A DNA stretch of 64,000 bases. Source: OCS116 sp051531935 (GTDB taxonomy: Bacteria; Pseudomonadota; Alphaproteobacteria; Rhizobiales; OSC116). The translations under genes and the position numbers were made by a program. The stretch is taken from assembly GCA_051531935.1 (NCBI GenBank), contig JAOPTR010000007.1, forward strand, positions 1 through 64,000, in the 5' to 3' direction. Of this stretch, positions 56,233 to 64,000 are shown in pieces (position 1 is the first letter of the stretch; each line of letters opens with the position of its first letter). Under the pieces are notes generated by a model. It did no database searches and was not told the DNA's origin. It worked only from the letters and a program-made list of their open reading frames with translations.

Positions 56233-56865
56233 ATGAAAAATATTTTATGTTATGGCGATAGTAATACATGGGGCGCATCTGTAGAAGGCCACGCAGAAGG
56301 AAGATATCCGCATGATGTAAGGTGGACAGGCGCACTTCAAATTAATCTAGGCACTGGGTATAATGTAATCGCCGAAGGCTTAGGCGGTCGAACCACTGTG
56401 AGTGATGACCCGATTGAAGGAAGCTACCGAAATGGGCGCGCCCCTTGGCAAGCTATTCTGCACAGCCATCGCCCGTTAACTTGGGTGGTCATCATGTTAG
56501 GTACGAATGATTTGAAGTTTCGTTTTGGCAAAACCGCCCGCGAAATTGCTTTGGGTGTTGGTGTTCTGGTTGATGATGTGTTACGAGAAAATATTGGCTG
56601 TAATGGCGAAGCTCCGCAAATATTAACTATCTGCCCACCACCTATTATTGAGCAAAGCGATAAGCCAATTGCTATTTTAAAAGGCGGCGAAGCAAAATCC
56701 ATTGCCATGCCAAAATATTATGAGCAAGTGGCGAATGACAAAAACATTCATTTTTTAAATGCTGGTCTTTACATCCAATCTAGCATGGTCGATGGTGCGC
56801 ATTGGGCAGCAAGCCAACATAAAATATTGGCGACGCAAGTGGCAAAAATCATCAACGATAAATAA
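56233..56865 (+). CDS. SGNH/GDSL-family hydrolase
   Basis: 210 residues from ATG 56233, with GAGGTG just upstream; an earlier ATG at 56215 has no ribosome site. Block I is CYGDSNTWG with the nucleophilic serine near 10, block II has the glycine EGLGGRTT, block III is MLGTNDLK near 90 and block V is DGAHW with the Asp-His pair near 187. It is a GDSL esterase/lipase or arylesterase-type enzyme without a signal peptide, so probably cytoplasmic. It is divergent from the beta-mannosidase gene and may remove acyl groups from sugars, which is inference. Its 3' end overlaps the convergent acetyltransferase gene by 14 bp. Confidence 0.88.
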   Translation: MKNILCYGDSNTWGASVEGHAEGRYPHDVRWTGALQINLGTGYNVIAEGLGGRTTVSDDPIEGSYRNGRAPWQAILHSHRPLTWVVIMLGTNDLKFRFGKTAREIALGVGVLVDDVLRENIGCNGEAPQILTICPPPIIEQSDKPIAILKGGEAKSIAMPKYYEQVANDKNIHFLNAGLYIQSSMVDGAHWAASQHKILATQVAKIINDK

Positions 56866-57400
56866 TACTATCTTTACCAAACCATTCACTACGCAAAACT
56901 CCGTATTTTACGGAATCATAATAGCGGCCTTCATGATATCGCACTTTACGCAAGCAGGCTTCTTGTTGCAAACCTATAGCTGTTGCACAAGCCATCATTC
57001 TTGGGTTGCCAGACCATGAAGTTAGGCCAACCCGCTCTATTTCTAGCTCATTAAAAAGGTGGGTAATCCAATATATAAGTGCATGACGACCTAACCCCTT
57101 GCTCCAATATCTGGAATTATATATCGCAATGCCAACCTCAAGCCATCGGGTATTTTCGTCTTCCCAATAATAGCTTACGCTGCCTATGGCTTGGCCTTTA
57201 TATTCAATCACCAAGGCATTTTCCCCCATGGTGAGGCGCTTAAAAAACTTGGCGGCAAATTCACTTAAAGTGGGGCGTTTATATGAAAGATAGGGGGCGT
57301 TAAATTTTGTCCACTTTTCATCACTAAACATAAGCTCATAAAAGGGTTTTAATTCAGATTTTGTGGCTTTGCGCAATTTTAGGGCATGCTCGTTATTCAT
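56852..57400 (-). CDS. GNAT-family N-acetyltransferase
   Basis: 182 residues of the RimJ/RimL-like branch: RKATKSELKPFYELM at the start, IGSVSYYWEDENTRWLEVGIAIYNS (beta strand 4), the acetyl-CoA loop SRYWSKGLGRHALIYWITHLF (Q/RxxGxG/A-type), IERVGLTSWSGNPRMMA and CATAIGLQQEACLRK. It transfers an acetyl group to an unidentified amine. It starts in the FtrA-like regulator stop (ATGA, 57397-57400), so it is likely co-transcribed with the regulator. Confidence 0.88.
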   Translation of the reverse strand: MNNEHALKLRKATKSELKPFYELMFSDEKWTKFNAPYLSYKRPTLSEFAAKFFKRLTMGENALVIEYKGQAIGSVSYYWEDENTRWLEVGIAIYNSRYWSKGLGRHALIYWITHLFNELEIERVGLTSWSGNPRMMACATAIGLQQEACLRKVRYHEGRYYDSVKYGVLRSEWFGKDSIIYR

Positions 57401-58377
57401 CTAAATTCCTTAAATTGCGACCTATAATGCAGCGGGCTTGTGCCCAGTAAACGCCTAAAATGGTGACGTAAAGTTTCGGGCGTTACAAAGCCTGTTGCTT
57501 CGGCAATTTGGCTTACCGATGCATCGGATGCTTCGAGCATTTCTTTGACTTTAAATAACCGTTCTTTCACCAACCATGCTTTAGGCGTTTCACCAGTCAC
57601 TTGTTTAAATTTTCGCAAAAACGAACGTTCGGACATAACTGCATGGTTGGCCATCTGCGCAACAGGCCAGTCATTTTCCAATTCCATACGCACTTTATCT
57701 AACAATTCCGCAATATCGCCTGATTGATCTTTAGGGGTTAATGGTTGTGGAATATATTGTTTCTGCCCCCCTTCACGGTGTGCAGGTAGCACGAGGCGTT
57801 GCGCCACTTGATTGGCTATTTTTGCGCCAAAATCTTGCCTGATAATATGTAAACATAAATCCAACCCTGCGGCCGATCCTGCTGAGGTGAGAATTTGCCC
57901 CTCATCAATATATAAAATATCAGGGTCTATATTTAAATTGGGGAATTTGCTTTGTAACGTGATTGCGTTTTTCCAGTGAGTGGTAACTTTTTTACCATTT
58001 AAAATGCCCATTTCTTCATCTAATTTTGCCAAAACAAACACACCACTGCAAATGGTGGCAATGCGCGCACCATTTTTATAGGCAATTAATAATGCATCCT
58101 TAAAGTCTTGGGGAACTGGCTTGTCCATACCGCTCCAACCAGGAATGATGATGATGTCAGATTTTTTAATTTTCTCAAAATTATATTCGGCATCAATGGT
58201 AATATTGCCCCGTGCTTTGAGAGGCGTTGGCTCAACTGCAATAATTTGGCAATCATACCAATGCTCAAATTCAGGCCGCTCCAAATTAAAGGCTTCGGTC
58301 GCAATGCCAAACTCAAACATTGCCAACTGGTTATAGGCAATGATGGTCACAAGTGGTGGTTTTTTATATTTTGTCAT
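57397..58377 (-). CDS. FtrA-like transcriptional regulator (GATase1-like plus AraC)
   Basis: 326 residues. The N-terminal DJ-1/PfpI-like domain (about 8-185) has IIIIPGWSGM and the elbow cysteine in ATICSGVFVLAKL, plus ILTSAGSAAGLDLCLHIIR. The C-terminal AraC DNA-binding domain (about 215-320) has VAQMANHAVMSERSFLRKF and VSQIAEATGFVTPETLRHHFRR. This GlxA/FtrA combination is common next to rhodanese genes, and here a rhodanese gene is divergent 92 bp away, so regulation of that gene is plausible. It overlaps the acetyltransferase gene downstream. Confidence 0.9.
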   Translation of the reverse strand: MTKYKKPPLVTIIAYNQLAMFEFGIATEAFNLERPEFEHWYDCQIIAVEPTPLKARGNITIDAEYNFEKIKKSDIIIIPGWSGMDKPVPQDFKDALLIAYKNGARIATICSGVFVLAKLDEEMGILNGKKVTTHWKNAITLQSKFPNLNIDPDILYIDEGQILTSAGSAAGLDLCLHIIRQDFGAKIANQVAQRLVLPAHREGGQKQYIPQPLTPKDQSGDIAELLDKVRMELENDWPVAQMANHAVMSERSFLRKFKQVTGETPKAWLVKERLFKVKEMLEASDASVSQIAEATGFVTPETLRHHFRRLLGTSPLHYRSQFKEFR

Positions 58378-58469
58378 ATTGGCGATAGTTTAACGCATAT
58401 TGTCATTTACGCCAATTTAAAAATTAAATCGCGCGGTTTATATTGTGAATATCAAACAGGAGATAAAGT

Positions 58470-58868
58470 ATGACAAATAATGTAACCGAAGTAAAAGCCG
58501 CATCACCAGCAGACGCCCTTAAGCATTTTGAAGATAGTTTCAGCTTTGAAACTGATTGTTGGGATGTGCATGATGCGCTAAGTAAAGGCGCCGACAATTT
58601 TATATTGTTAGATGTCAGAGGCCCAGAAATGTTTGCCAAAGGCCATGTACCTGGTGCCATAAACCTTCCTGTTGGTAAAATAATTACCAGCAAATTAAAA
58701 CAATGGCCAGATGATATGCTAATTGTCACATATTGTGCTGGCCCACATTGTAATGGTGCTGCCAAAGGTGCTGCGCGTCTTGCCAAACTCGCCAGACCGT
58801 GTAAAATTATGGCAGGCGGCATAACAGGTTGGATCGACGAGGGGTTTGACCTAGAAACAAGTGACTAG
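58470..58868 (+). CDS. Rhodanese-like sulfurtransferase
   Basis: 132 residues with AGGAG 8 nt before ATG. A rhodanese fold: CWDVHDALSKGADNFILLDVRGPEMFAKGHVPGAINLPVGKI (Cdc25-type beginning), then the active-site cysteine in VTYCAGPHCNGAAKGA near 90, and IMAGGITGWIDEGF. It could carry sulfane sulfur or sense redox state. It is transcribed with the GNAT gene behind it and divergent from the FtrA-like regulator. There is no signal peptide. The substrate is unknown. Confidence 0.92.
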   Translation: MTNNVTEVKAASPADALKHFEDSFSFETDCWDVHDALSKGADNFILLDVRGPEMFAKGHVPGAINLPVGKIITSKLKQWPDDMLIVTYCAGPHCNGAAKGAARLAKLARPCKIMAGGITGWIDEGFDLETSD

Positions 58869-58872
58869 AACC

Positions 58873-59331
58873 ATGATGAAGATTAGACATTTCGCGCAAA
58901 AAGACGTGGCGCAGTTGCTCAAAATGATGGAGCAACTGGCCATTTTTGAAGGTTATATTGATGATTTTAAAGTTACCGAGCAATATTTAGAAAAACACGG
59001 TTTGGGTGATAGGCCACAATTCTACGTTTTAGTGGCCGAGCATAATGGCAAATTAGTCGGATATGCTTGTTACTATCTAATTCCATTTACCTATCATTTG
59101 AAACCCAAAATGATCTTAAAAGAATTATTCATCAAAGACATTGCGCGTGGCTTGGGTTTGGGTGGAAAATTGTTCGAGGCCTTAAAGTCGGAAGCATCAA
59201 AACATAAATGCGCGCTTATCGAATGGACGGTTCTGCCCGAAAATGAGCCTGCCCAGAAGTTTTACACCACCCATGGTGGTAGACACGATTCTAAATGGCA
59301 AATCTGGTCTACTAGCCTGCTGCAAATTTAA
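58873..59331 (+). CDS. GNAT-family N-acetyltransferase
   Basis: 152 residues. The ATG at 58873 (or 58876) is preferred over a GTG at 58861 because it matches the family start MKIRHFAQKDVAQLLKMMEQL. It is a diamine-acetyltransferase/spermidine-type GNAT: YACYYLIPFTYHLKPKMILKELFI, the acetyl-CoA loop ARGLGLGGKLFEAL, and the late CALIEWTVLPENEPAQKFYTTHG. The start lies 4 bp after the rhodanese stop, so the two genes are one operon. Polyamine or amino acid acetylation is a reasonable guess, not shown. Confidence 0.88.
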   Translation: MMKIRHFAQKDVAQLLKMMEQLAIFEGYIDDFKVTEQYLEKHGLGDRPQFYVLVAEHNGKLVGYACYYLIPFTYHLKPKMILKELFIKDIARGLGLGGKLFEALKSEASKHKCALIEWTVLPENEPAQKFYTTHGGRHDSKWQIWSTSLLQI

Positions 59332-59341
59332 AAACGGATAG

Positions 59342-59698
59342 TCAGTCAGTATCAACCAGTCCACCAGTCCAGCCATAGGACCAATCACCAAGTGGTTCTA
59401 ACATAGAAAATAACTCTTGCCCCTGCGTAGTGAGGGCATAGCCATCTGCTGCTTTTTCAACCAAATTTGTAGCGCGTAATTCTTTAAGCCGTGTATTTAA
59501 TAATGTAGGTGATAAATTATCACATCTGGCCTGTAGCTCACGAAATGTACAGTTTTGCGCACTTAAATTCCAAATAATGCCCATTGTCCATCGTCTACCC
59601 ATTAAGTCAAATAGCACCATAATGGGCTGGCCAGTTTTAGAACCTCTCACGGGTGTGCCGCGCTTGGGCAAATTCGTGTTTTTAATTTTATCTGTCAT
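59342..59698 (-). CDS. HxlR-family transcriptional regulator
   Basis: 118 residues from ATG 59698; a GTG four codons earlier is weaker. It is a winged-helix regulator of the HxlR/MarR-like type: LMGRRWTMGIIWNLSAQNCTFRELQARCDNLSPTLLNTRLKELRATNLVEKAADGYALT. It lacks the conserved N-terminal cysteine of the redox-sensing HypR/YodB members. It is divergent from an EamA exporter gene, with two inverted-repeat operators between them, so autorepression and control of the exporter are likely. Its 3' end is 10 bp from the convergent GNAT stop. Confidence 0.92.
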   Translation of the reverse strand: MTDKIKNTNLPKRGTPVRGSKTGQPIMVLFDLMGRRWTMGIIWNLSAQNCTFRELQARCDNLSPTLLNTRLKELRATNLVEKAADGYALTTQGQELFSMLEPLGDWSYGWTGGLVDTD

Positions 59699-59714
59699 TT
59701 TTACTTGCACTATC

Positions 59715-59731
59715 GCTACTAATTATGTAGC
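59715..59731. promoter_or_regulatory. HxlR-type operator 1 (GCTAC-N7-GTAGC)
   Basis: A 17-bp inverted repeat with 5-bp arms GCTAC/GTAGC around TAATTAT lies 17 bp upstream of the HxlR start. Its arms are identical to operator 2, 26 bp away centre to centre, consistent with two dimers on the same face of the helix after about 2.5 turns. Confidence 0.7.
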
Positions 59732-59740
59732 AATGTACGT

Positions 59741-59757
59741 GCTACTAAAAATGTAGC
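59741..59757. promoter_or_regulatory. HxlR-type operator 2 (GCTAC-N7-GTAGC)
   Basis: A second 17-bp inverted repeat has the same arms around TAAAAAT, 37 bp before the EamA start. It probably overlaps the exporter promoter. The shared half-site strongly suggests one regulator binds both copies. Confidence 0.7.
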
Positions 59758-59793
59758 ATAGTGAGAGTTGCGAAACAAATCAACAGGCGAAGC

Positions 59794-60657
59794 ATGAAAA
59801 ACATCATATTATGGAGTTTACTAGCGTTCATATGGGGCACGTCTTACCTAGCCATTAAACTTGCAGTAGAGGATATTAGCCCTCTTAATCTGGTGGCGGC
59901 GCGCATGTTTATTGGCAGTCTGGTTTTATTGTTAATACTACGTTTAAAGTCATTATCTTTACCAACTGACATTAATTCATGGGTGGTTTTGGCAGTGAGT
60001 GGCATGTTTGGTAGTGTCATTCCGTTTTTCCTCATCAGCTCTGGGGAACAACATGTTGATAGCGGATTAGCTGCGCTTTTGATGGGCATTGCGCCAGTGG
60101 TCACAATATTGCTAGCCCCGTTAGCTCATAAACAAGATAAGCTAACCAAAAACTCAATTATAGGCATATTTTTAGGTGTTGCTGGCCTTGTCGCATTAAT
60201 GGGCCCTTCGGCTTTGCAAGGTTTTGGAACGCACATATTAGGGCAAATTTCCATATTATCAGCCGCACTTTGTTATGCTTTCACCACTTTATTTGTACGT
60301 AAATATGCAAAATTGCCCGCACTGGTTATGGGCGCTGGTTCCACGTTAATTGGCGCCGTCTTTATCGTCATTATTGCATTGTTATTCGACACGCCATTTG
60401 CAGCGTTAAACCAAGCCTCTTCTTCTTGGTTGGCCGTGATTTATCTGGGTATCTTCCCAACGGCCATCGCCACTTGGATATATTTTTACCTTGTGCCAAA
60501 ATTGGGTTCTGCACGCATGTCGCAAATTAATTTCGCCGTGCCATTGGTTGGTAGTGTGTTGGGTGTGTTATTTCTCAACGAGGCATTCGGTCTCAATGCT
60601 GCCATTGCATTATTGTTGATAATGGCAGCGGTTTATTTTGTATCCAAAAAACAATAA
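59794..60657 (+). CDS. EamA/DMT-family transporter
   Basis: 287 residues from ATG 59794, with AGGCGAAGC just upstream; an earlier GTG at 59761 is in the operator region. Ten predicted helices form two EamA repeats: repeat one opens WSLLAFIWGTSYLAIKLA and contains SGEQHVDSGLAALLMGIAPVVTILLAPL, and repeat two includes GQISILSAALCYAFTTLFVRKY and FAVPLVGSVLGVLFLNEAFG. These are drug/metabolite exporters of the inner membrane. The divergent HxlR gene and operators imply inducible expression. The exported substrate is not known. Confidence 0.92.
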   Translation: MKNIILWSLLAFIWGTSYLAIKLAVEDISPLNLVAARMFIGSLVLLLILRLKSLSLPTDINSWVVLAVSGMFGSVIPFFLISSGEQHVDSGLAALLMGIAPVVTILLAPLAHKQDKLTKNSIIGIFLGVAGLVALMGPSALQGFGTHILGQISILSAALCYAFTTLFVRKYAKLPALVMGAGSTLIGAVFIVIIALLFDTPFAALNQASSSWLAVIYLGIFPTAIATWIYFYLVPKLGSARMSQINFAVPLVGSVLGVLFLNEAFGLNAAIALLLIMAAVYFVSKKQ

Positions 60658-60661
60658 TAAA

Positions 60662-61648
60662 CTAAGCGGAGCAAGAACCACCACCCAAAACACAAAATTT
60701 AGCGCAATGTTGATGGTTTAATTTCACTGCACCATCTTTAAAATTACCCTCGTTGGCTTTGAGGCTTTTCTCTAAGCTATCGCCCATTTCAAAGCTTTGA
60801 TCATAGGCAATTAATGTGCATGGCAATACCTGAAATTTCTCAGAGCCTTTACGATGCACAACCATGCGGCTGGTCGCGCACATCATATCCATTGGGTCGA
60901 GGCTTAATATATCCCAACAATCGGTGGTAATTTCGGGCACATCAACCCGCTCATCCATTTCTGGAAAAATAATTAACTCGGCACCACTATTGGCATCAAT
61001 ATTATAATTACGCTTTTTAATTAAATTCGCAAAGGCAGCGCGGGCATCTTGCTCATCCTCATTCCAAATAGAGCGCGAGGCGATGTTTAGTTTAAAACCA
61101 TGTTTGCTAAGCCAATCGACACCTTCTAATGCCTTAGTAAAATTACCTAAGCCGCGTTCTTTATCATGATATTCAGCGCTGTGATGGTCTAGCGAAATGC
61201 GCAATGTAAGCTGATCGCCATATTGGGCGTGTAGTCGCAATAATTCTTGTTTCACTTTTGGGCGCTGCAGAGGTTGAGTGGCGTTGGTTAAAACCAACGC
61301 AGATAAACCTTGTTTCAGCACCAGTTCAAGCATATCGCACATTTGAGGGTTCATAAACGGCTCACCACCAGTGAATGCAATTTCTCTTGTGCCTAATTTT
61401 TGTTGTTCAATTTCGGCCAAAAGCTTTGCTAGTTCATCACTGGTGAAATATTGCAAATCATCATTTGTCGGACTCGATAAAATGTAGCAATGCTCACATG
61501 TAATGTTGCATAATGTGCCCGTGTTAACCCATAAAGTGTCTAGCTTTTTTAGGGGAACAATAGCGCGGTCGTCACCTTTAGCCGTTTTATCGGGGTCGAT
61601 GAATTTTAAGGCCTCTAGGGGCGTAATTTCTTTTTCATAAGCTAACAT
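60662..61648 (-). CDS. Radical SAM enzyme with a cysteine-rich C-terminus
   Basis: 328 residues from ATG 61648; a GTG at 61702 would add 18 unlikely residues. The [4Fe-4S] motif CNITCEHC lies near 47-54, followed by EIAFTGGEPFMNPQM, VLTNATQP and ISLDHHSAEYHDKERG. The end has VLPCTLIAYDQSFEMG and HCAKFCVLGGGSC, a SPASM-like cysteine cluster that could hold an auxiliary cluster. Such proteins modify peptides, sugars or lipids. It lies behind the glycosyltransferase gene on the same strand (72 bp gap) and may be co-transcribed with it. No peptide substrate gene was recognised nearby. There is no terminator before the convergent EamA stop. Confidence 0.88.
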   Translation of the reverse strand: MLAYEKEITPLEALKFIDPDKTAKGDDRAIVPLKKLDTLWVNTGTLCNITCEHCYILSSPTNDDLQYFTSDELAKLLAEIEQQKLGTREIAFTGGEPFMNPQMCDMLELVLKQGLSALVLTNATQPLQRPKVKQELLRLHAQYGDQLTLRISLDHHSAEYHDKERGLGNFTKALEGVDWLSKHGFKLNIASRSIWNEDEQDARAAFANLIKKRNYNIDANSGAELIIFPEMDERVDVPEITTDCWDILSLDPMDMMCATSRMVVHRKGSEKFQVLPCTLIAYDQSFEMGDSLEKSLKANEGNFKDGAVKLNHQHCAKFCVLGGGSCSA

Positions 61649-61720
61649 GTTTTCAACATAGTAAGTTGGTGGAAAATTTCCATATAAAAATGTAAATATC
61701 ACTTTTATTTGTTTGCGACT

Positions 61721-63589
61721 TTATTCAATTTCTTGTTGCTCGGCTTTGTTATTAATATAATCCGAAACACCATGTTTGGTTTTTGCCCAATAAAATGGAT
61801 CTCGCAGATAATCCACAATGGCTAACCACGCAGCGAGCGAAATAAGTAACCAATAAATTGGTGCGGTCAATAAGCAGAAAAACAGGTTTTTCCGCTTCAA
61901 TTGCGCAATGGCTTGGTAATTGCAAAATAATGCCGCTCCATACCCTATAACCATCGCAAGCAAGCTAAAGCCGAAAATGAACATACTAATTGTAGAGTTG
62001 AAAATAACCGATAGATCAAATGTGAAATATAAAATAAATGGCAATAATAAAATGATGGGGTGCAATAGCGATGAGAAAACCAACCCACACAATAAAGCCA
62101 GTAACCCCATAAACCTAAAGAATCCAAGTTTTTTGTATAGCTTTGTAGGGTGGCGGGTGTGCACAATAATGGTTTGCATCCAACCTTTTAGCCACCTGAC
62201 GCGTTGTTTTAGCCACGGAAATAATTTGTGGTTAGCCTCCTCAAGCGTGGTTGAGTTTAGTGTGGCCGCGCGGTAACCAAAAAGCGCCAAACGAATGCCC
62301 AAATCGGCATCCTCGGTAACATTATAAGCATCCCACCCGCCGAGTTCACGTAAAATATCTGTTTTAAAATGATTGGATGTGCCGCCCAAAGGCAGTGGAA
62401 TTTTTAACTTTGCTAATGCCGGTAGAAAATGGTTAAACTGCGTGGCATATTCAATTGAAAATTGTTTAGCTAACCAGTTTTCATTCCAATTTTCATACGC
62501 TAAGCGCGCTTGCACACAAGCCAAATCGGCGCCTTCACGCCTAAATTTGGCAAGGGATTTTAATAATTGGTCGGGCTCTGGTTGGTCTTCGGCATCATAT
62601 ATCGTTACATACTCACCACGTACAAATGGCAATGCAAAATTCATCGCTTTGGGTTTTGTTTTGGGCTTGCTGTCCGAAATAATGATAAATTCAAAATACT
62701 CGGGCAAGTTTAAATTCTTCACGGCCTCAATGGTTTCGGCGTCATCATCTTCTAGCAATATTTTTATATCTAGCTTTGACTGAGGATAATTTAACTTCAT
62801 CAGGCTTTTTGTCAGCCGACCAATGACATTGGCCTCCTTATAAACTGGCACCAAAATAGAATAAATGGGCAATTCCGCGTAGGGTAACGACAAATAATCG
62901 TTTGCAAATCCCTGGTCTGCAAGAGGTGAAAATATGCTGTAAAGCTTGAGTGACGAGGCGAATAAGAAAATACATGAAAGGCCAAAGCTAACACTATAAA
63001 AAGCATCCAGCCCATAAATTAAAAAGCCCGTGACGAGCGAAAATAGACATAAGCATATAAGTAATTTTTGAATAAAATACATACCAAATTTTGCCGTCAT
63101 ATCTCGATTTTTATCTGCCAGTAAATTAGCTGCTTGATCGTCTAACTGAGCCTTGTTTTTATCAATGAAGATGGTGCGAAAATCACGCGCAGTTACAAAT
63201 TTTGGATGTGAAAAATCGTCATCAATATTTTCGCTAAACCCATATTGTTCGTGGGTTTCTCTAATTTCAGAAACACGGTTTAAGCCATCATAATTATCAA
63301 TTAAATTATAACCGTTATCGGCTGATAATTTATGTTCAATTTTATAATTTTGAGCGGAAATATTATCAGAAACTTGCAATTCTCCACCTTTAGAAATGGC
63401 AATGGCTTGCTGAATTTGCAAATGGGAAATTTGGCCGCTTTTATAAAGAAATTCCTTAATATCCTGCCCATATAATTTTGCAGTTTCTTCGGCTTTTATA
63501 TATTCTGTCGGGGTGATGAGCCTGCGCGCAAACAATATTTCTTTGAACTTAGGAGCAAAAGGATTAGGCTTATTTTCATATCGCGACAT
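61721..63589 (-). CDS. GT2 membrane glycosyltransferase with a MshEN-like N-terminal domain
   Basis: 622 residues from ATG 63589. Residues about 10-70 resemble the type II secretion ATPase N-terminal/MshEN domain (FKEILFARRLITPTEYIKAE, DIKEFLYKSGQISHLQIQQA), a possible c-di-GMP sensor. Two helices follow near 165-210, then a cellulose-synthase-like GT2 domain: IYSILVPVYKEANVIGRL, LLEDDDAETIEAV, IYDAEDQPEPDQL near 330, NVTEDADLGIRLALF near 425 and QRVRWLKGWMQT near 463. At least four C-terminal helices complete the channel-like region. It probably makes or exports an extracellular polysaccharide. The radical SAM gene follows on the same strand. Confidence 0.88.
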   Translation of the reverse strand: MSRYENKPNPFAPKFKEILFARRLITPTEYIKAEETAKLYGQDIKEFLYKSGQISHLQIQQAIAISKGGELQVSDNISAQNYKIEHKLSADNGYNLIDNYDGLNRVSEIRETHEQYGFSENIDDDFSHPKFVTARDFRTIFIDKNKAQLDDQAANLLADKNRDMTAKFGMYFIQKLLICLCLFSLVTGFLIYGLDAFYSVSFGLSCIFLFASSLKLYSIFSPLADQGFANDYLSLPYAELPIYSILVPVYKEANVIGRLTKSLMKLNYPQSKLDIKILLEDDDAETIEAVKNLNLPEYFEFIIISDSKPKTKPKAMNFALPFVRGEYVTIYDAEDQPEPDQLLKSLAKFRREGADLACVQARLAYENWNENWLAKQFSIEYATQFNHFLPALAKLKIPLPLGGTSNHFKTDILRELGGWDAYNVTEDADLGIRLALFGYRAATLNSTTLEEANHKLFPWLKQRVRWLKGWMQTIIVHTRHPTKLYKKLGFFRFMGLLALLCGLVFSSLLHPIILLLPFILYFTFDLSVIFNSTISMFIFGFSLLAMVIGYGAALFCNYQAIAQLKRKNLFFCLLTAPIYWLLISLAAWLAIVDYLRDPFYWAKTKHGVSDYINNKAEQQEIE

Positions 63590-63763
63590 AAATTCTCTAT
63601 CATTAGAGGCATCGCAATAATATACTTTAGTAGCAAACACTGAAAACCAACCCTAGGAAGCAGAGTGGCTAACTTGCAACCCCTAGCTGTAAGCATTGAA
63701 AATTTAATTATGAAAATTAGTTCAAATCGAATATAAAGAAATAACCAAACCGATAAGTAAGCT

Positions 63764-64000
63764 ATGCAAAATTTCATAAAAATATTTATAATTATCAGCG
63801 CTTTGATTTGCAGTATGAGCCCAGCATTTGCGAATGGCCATGCCAAAATAAAAGCTTCAGTTATTGGTTATGGGCATTATATCAAACCAAATTTGCAACC
63901 TTTACCCAACCGTACTTATAGAATTTTGGTTGGCAAGGACTATCCGCCATTTAATTTTAAAAATGCCAATGGCAAATTAACTGGATTTAATATTGATATC
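63764..64000 (+). CDS. Periplasmic solute-binding protein, SBP_bac_3-like (5' end only)
   Basis: 79 residues are visible before the window edge. The signal peptide (MQNFIKIFIIISALICSM to PAFA-NGH) is followed by the SBP_bac_3 start YRILVGKDYPPFNFKNANGK and LTGFNIDI, the ligand-binding entry of amino-acid-type binding proteins (also found fused to sensor domains). It is divergent from the glycosyltransferase gene. The longer sequence would be needed to tell a simple ABC binding protein from a sensor kinase or diguanylate cyclase with this domain. Confidence 0.85.
   Translation, partial: MQNFIKIFIIISALICSMSPAFANGHAKIKASVIGYGHYIKPNLQPLPNRTYRILVGKDYPPFNFKNANGKLTGFNIDI

Noticed and set aside
57545..57727. 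Small plus-strand ORF opposite the FtrA-like HTH
   Set aside because: No ribosome site and entirely within a conserved AraC domain on the other strand.

Overview
The window looks like the chromosome of an AT-rich alphaproteobacterium. The pointers are two IalB-family proteins, a small RNA with the anti-Shine-Dalgarno double-hairpin layout known from alphaproteobacterial cuckoo/CcsR and ar14 RNAs, and a riboswitch-led thiOSGFE-tenA-thiXYZ operon. The species cannot be named from the sequence. About half of the window encodes very large exported proteins. No tRNA, rRNA, insertion sequence or CRISPR array was seen.

Region 1 (1-9838, minus) holds three exported proteins: a beta-propeller-like protein, a 1531-residue multidomain protein translated from a 1-bp overlap with it, and, after a terminator, a protein built of cysteine-patterned DUF11-like domains that runs off the left edge. 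A small RNA (about 9992-10105, minus) follows with its own terminator. Region 2 (10203-17107, minus) is a two-partner secretion operon, TpsA-TpsB, followed directly by two IalB-family genes. Region 3 (17374-22047, plus) is a promoter and a Urt/Liv-type ABC transporter operon in which the second permease and first ATPase are fused.

Region 4 (22361-43487, plus) carries two giants: a 3172-residue RTX/VCBS/cadherin protein and a 3607-residue lipobox-bearing RTX/cadherin protein. Their interior repeats fall into blocks of exactly seven W-containing units of about 55 residues, four blocks in the first and three in the second. I read these as seven seven-bladed beta-propellers, each followed by a related beta-sandwich-like module. 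A decayed chemoreceptor fragment lies between the two genes.

Region 5 (43548-44736) is a divergent cytochrome b561 / cytochrome c' pair. Region 6 (44826-52571, minus) is a ten-gene thiamine operon under a TPP riboswitch with a visible promoter and an intrinsic terminator. It combines thiazole synthesis (ThiO, ThiS, ThiG, a ThiF-rhodanese fusion), coupling (ThiD, ThiE) and pyrimidine salvage (ThiXYZ, TenA); ThiC is absent from the window.

Region 7 (52598-63589) is metabolic and regulatory: aldo/keto reductase and GH2 beta-mannosidase-like genes, an SGNH hydrolase, an FtrA-like regulator with GNAT and divergent rhodanese-GNAT genes, an HxlR regulator divergent from an EamA transporter with two identical-arm operators between them, and a radical SAM gene next to a GT2 glycosyltransferase that has a MshEN-like N-terminus. 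The right edge cuts a periplasmic solute-binding protein.
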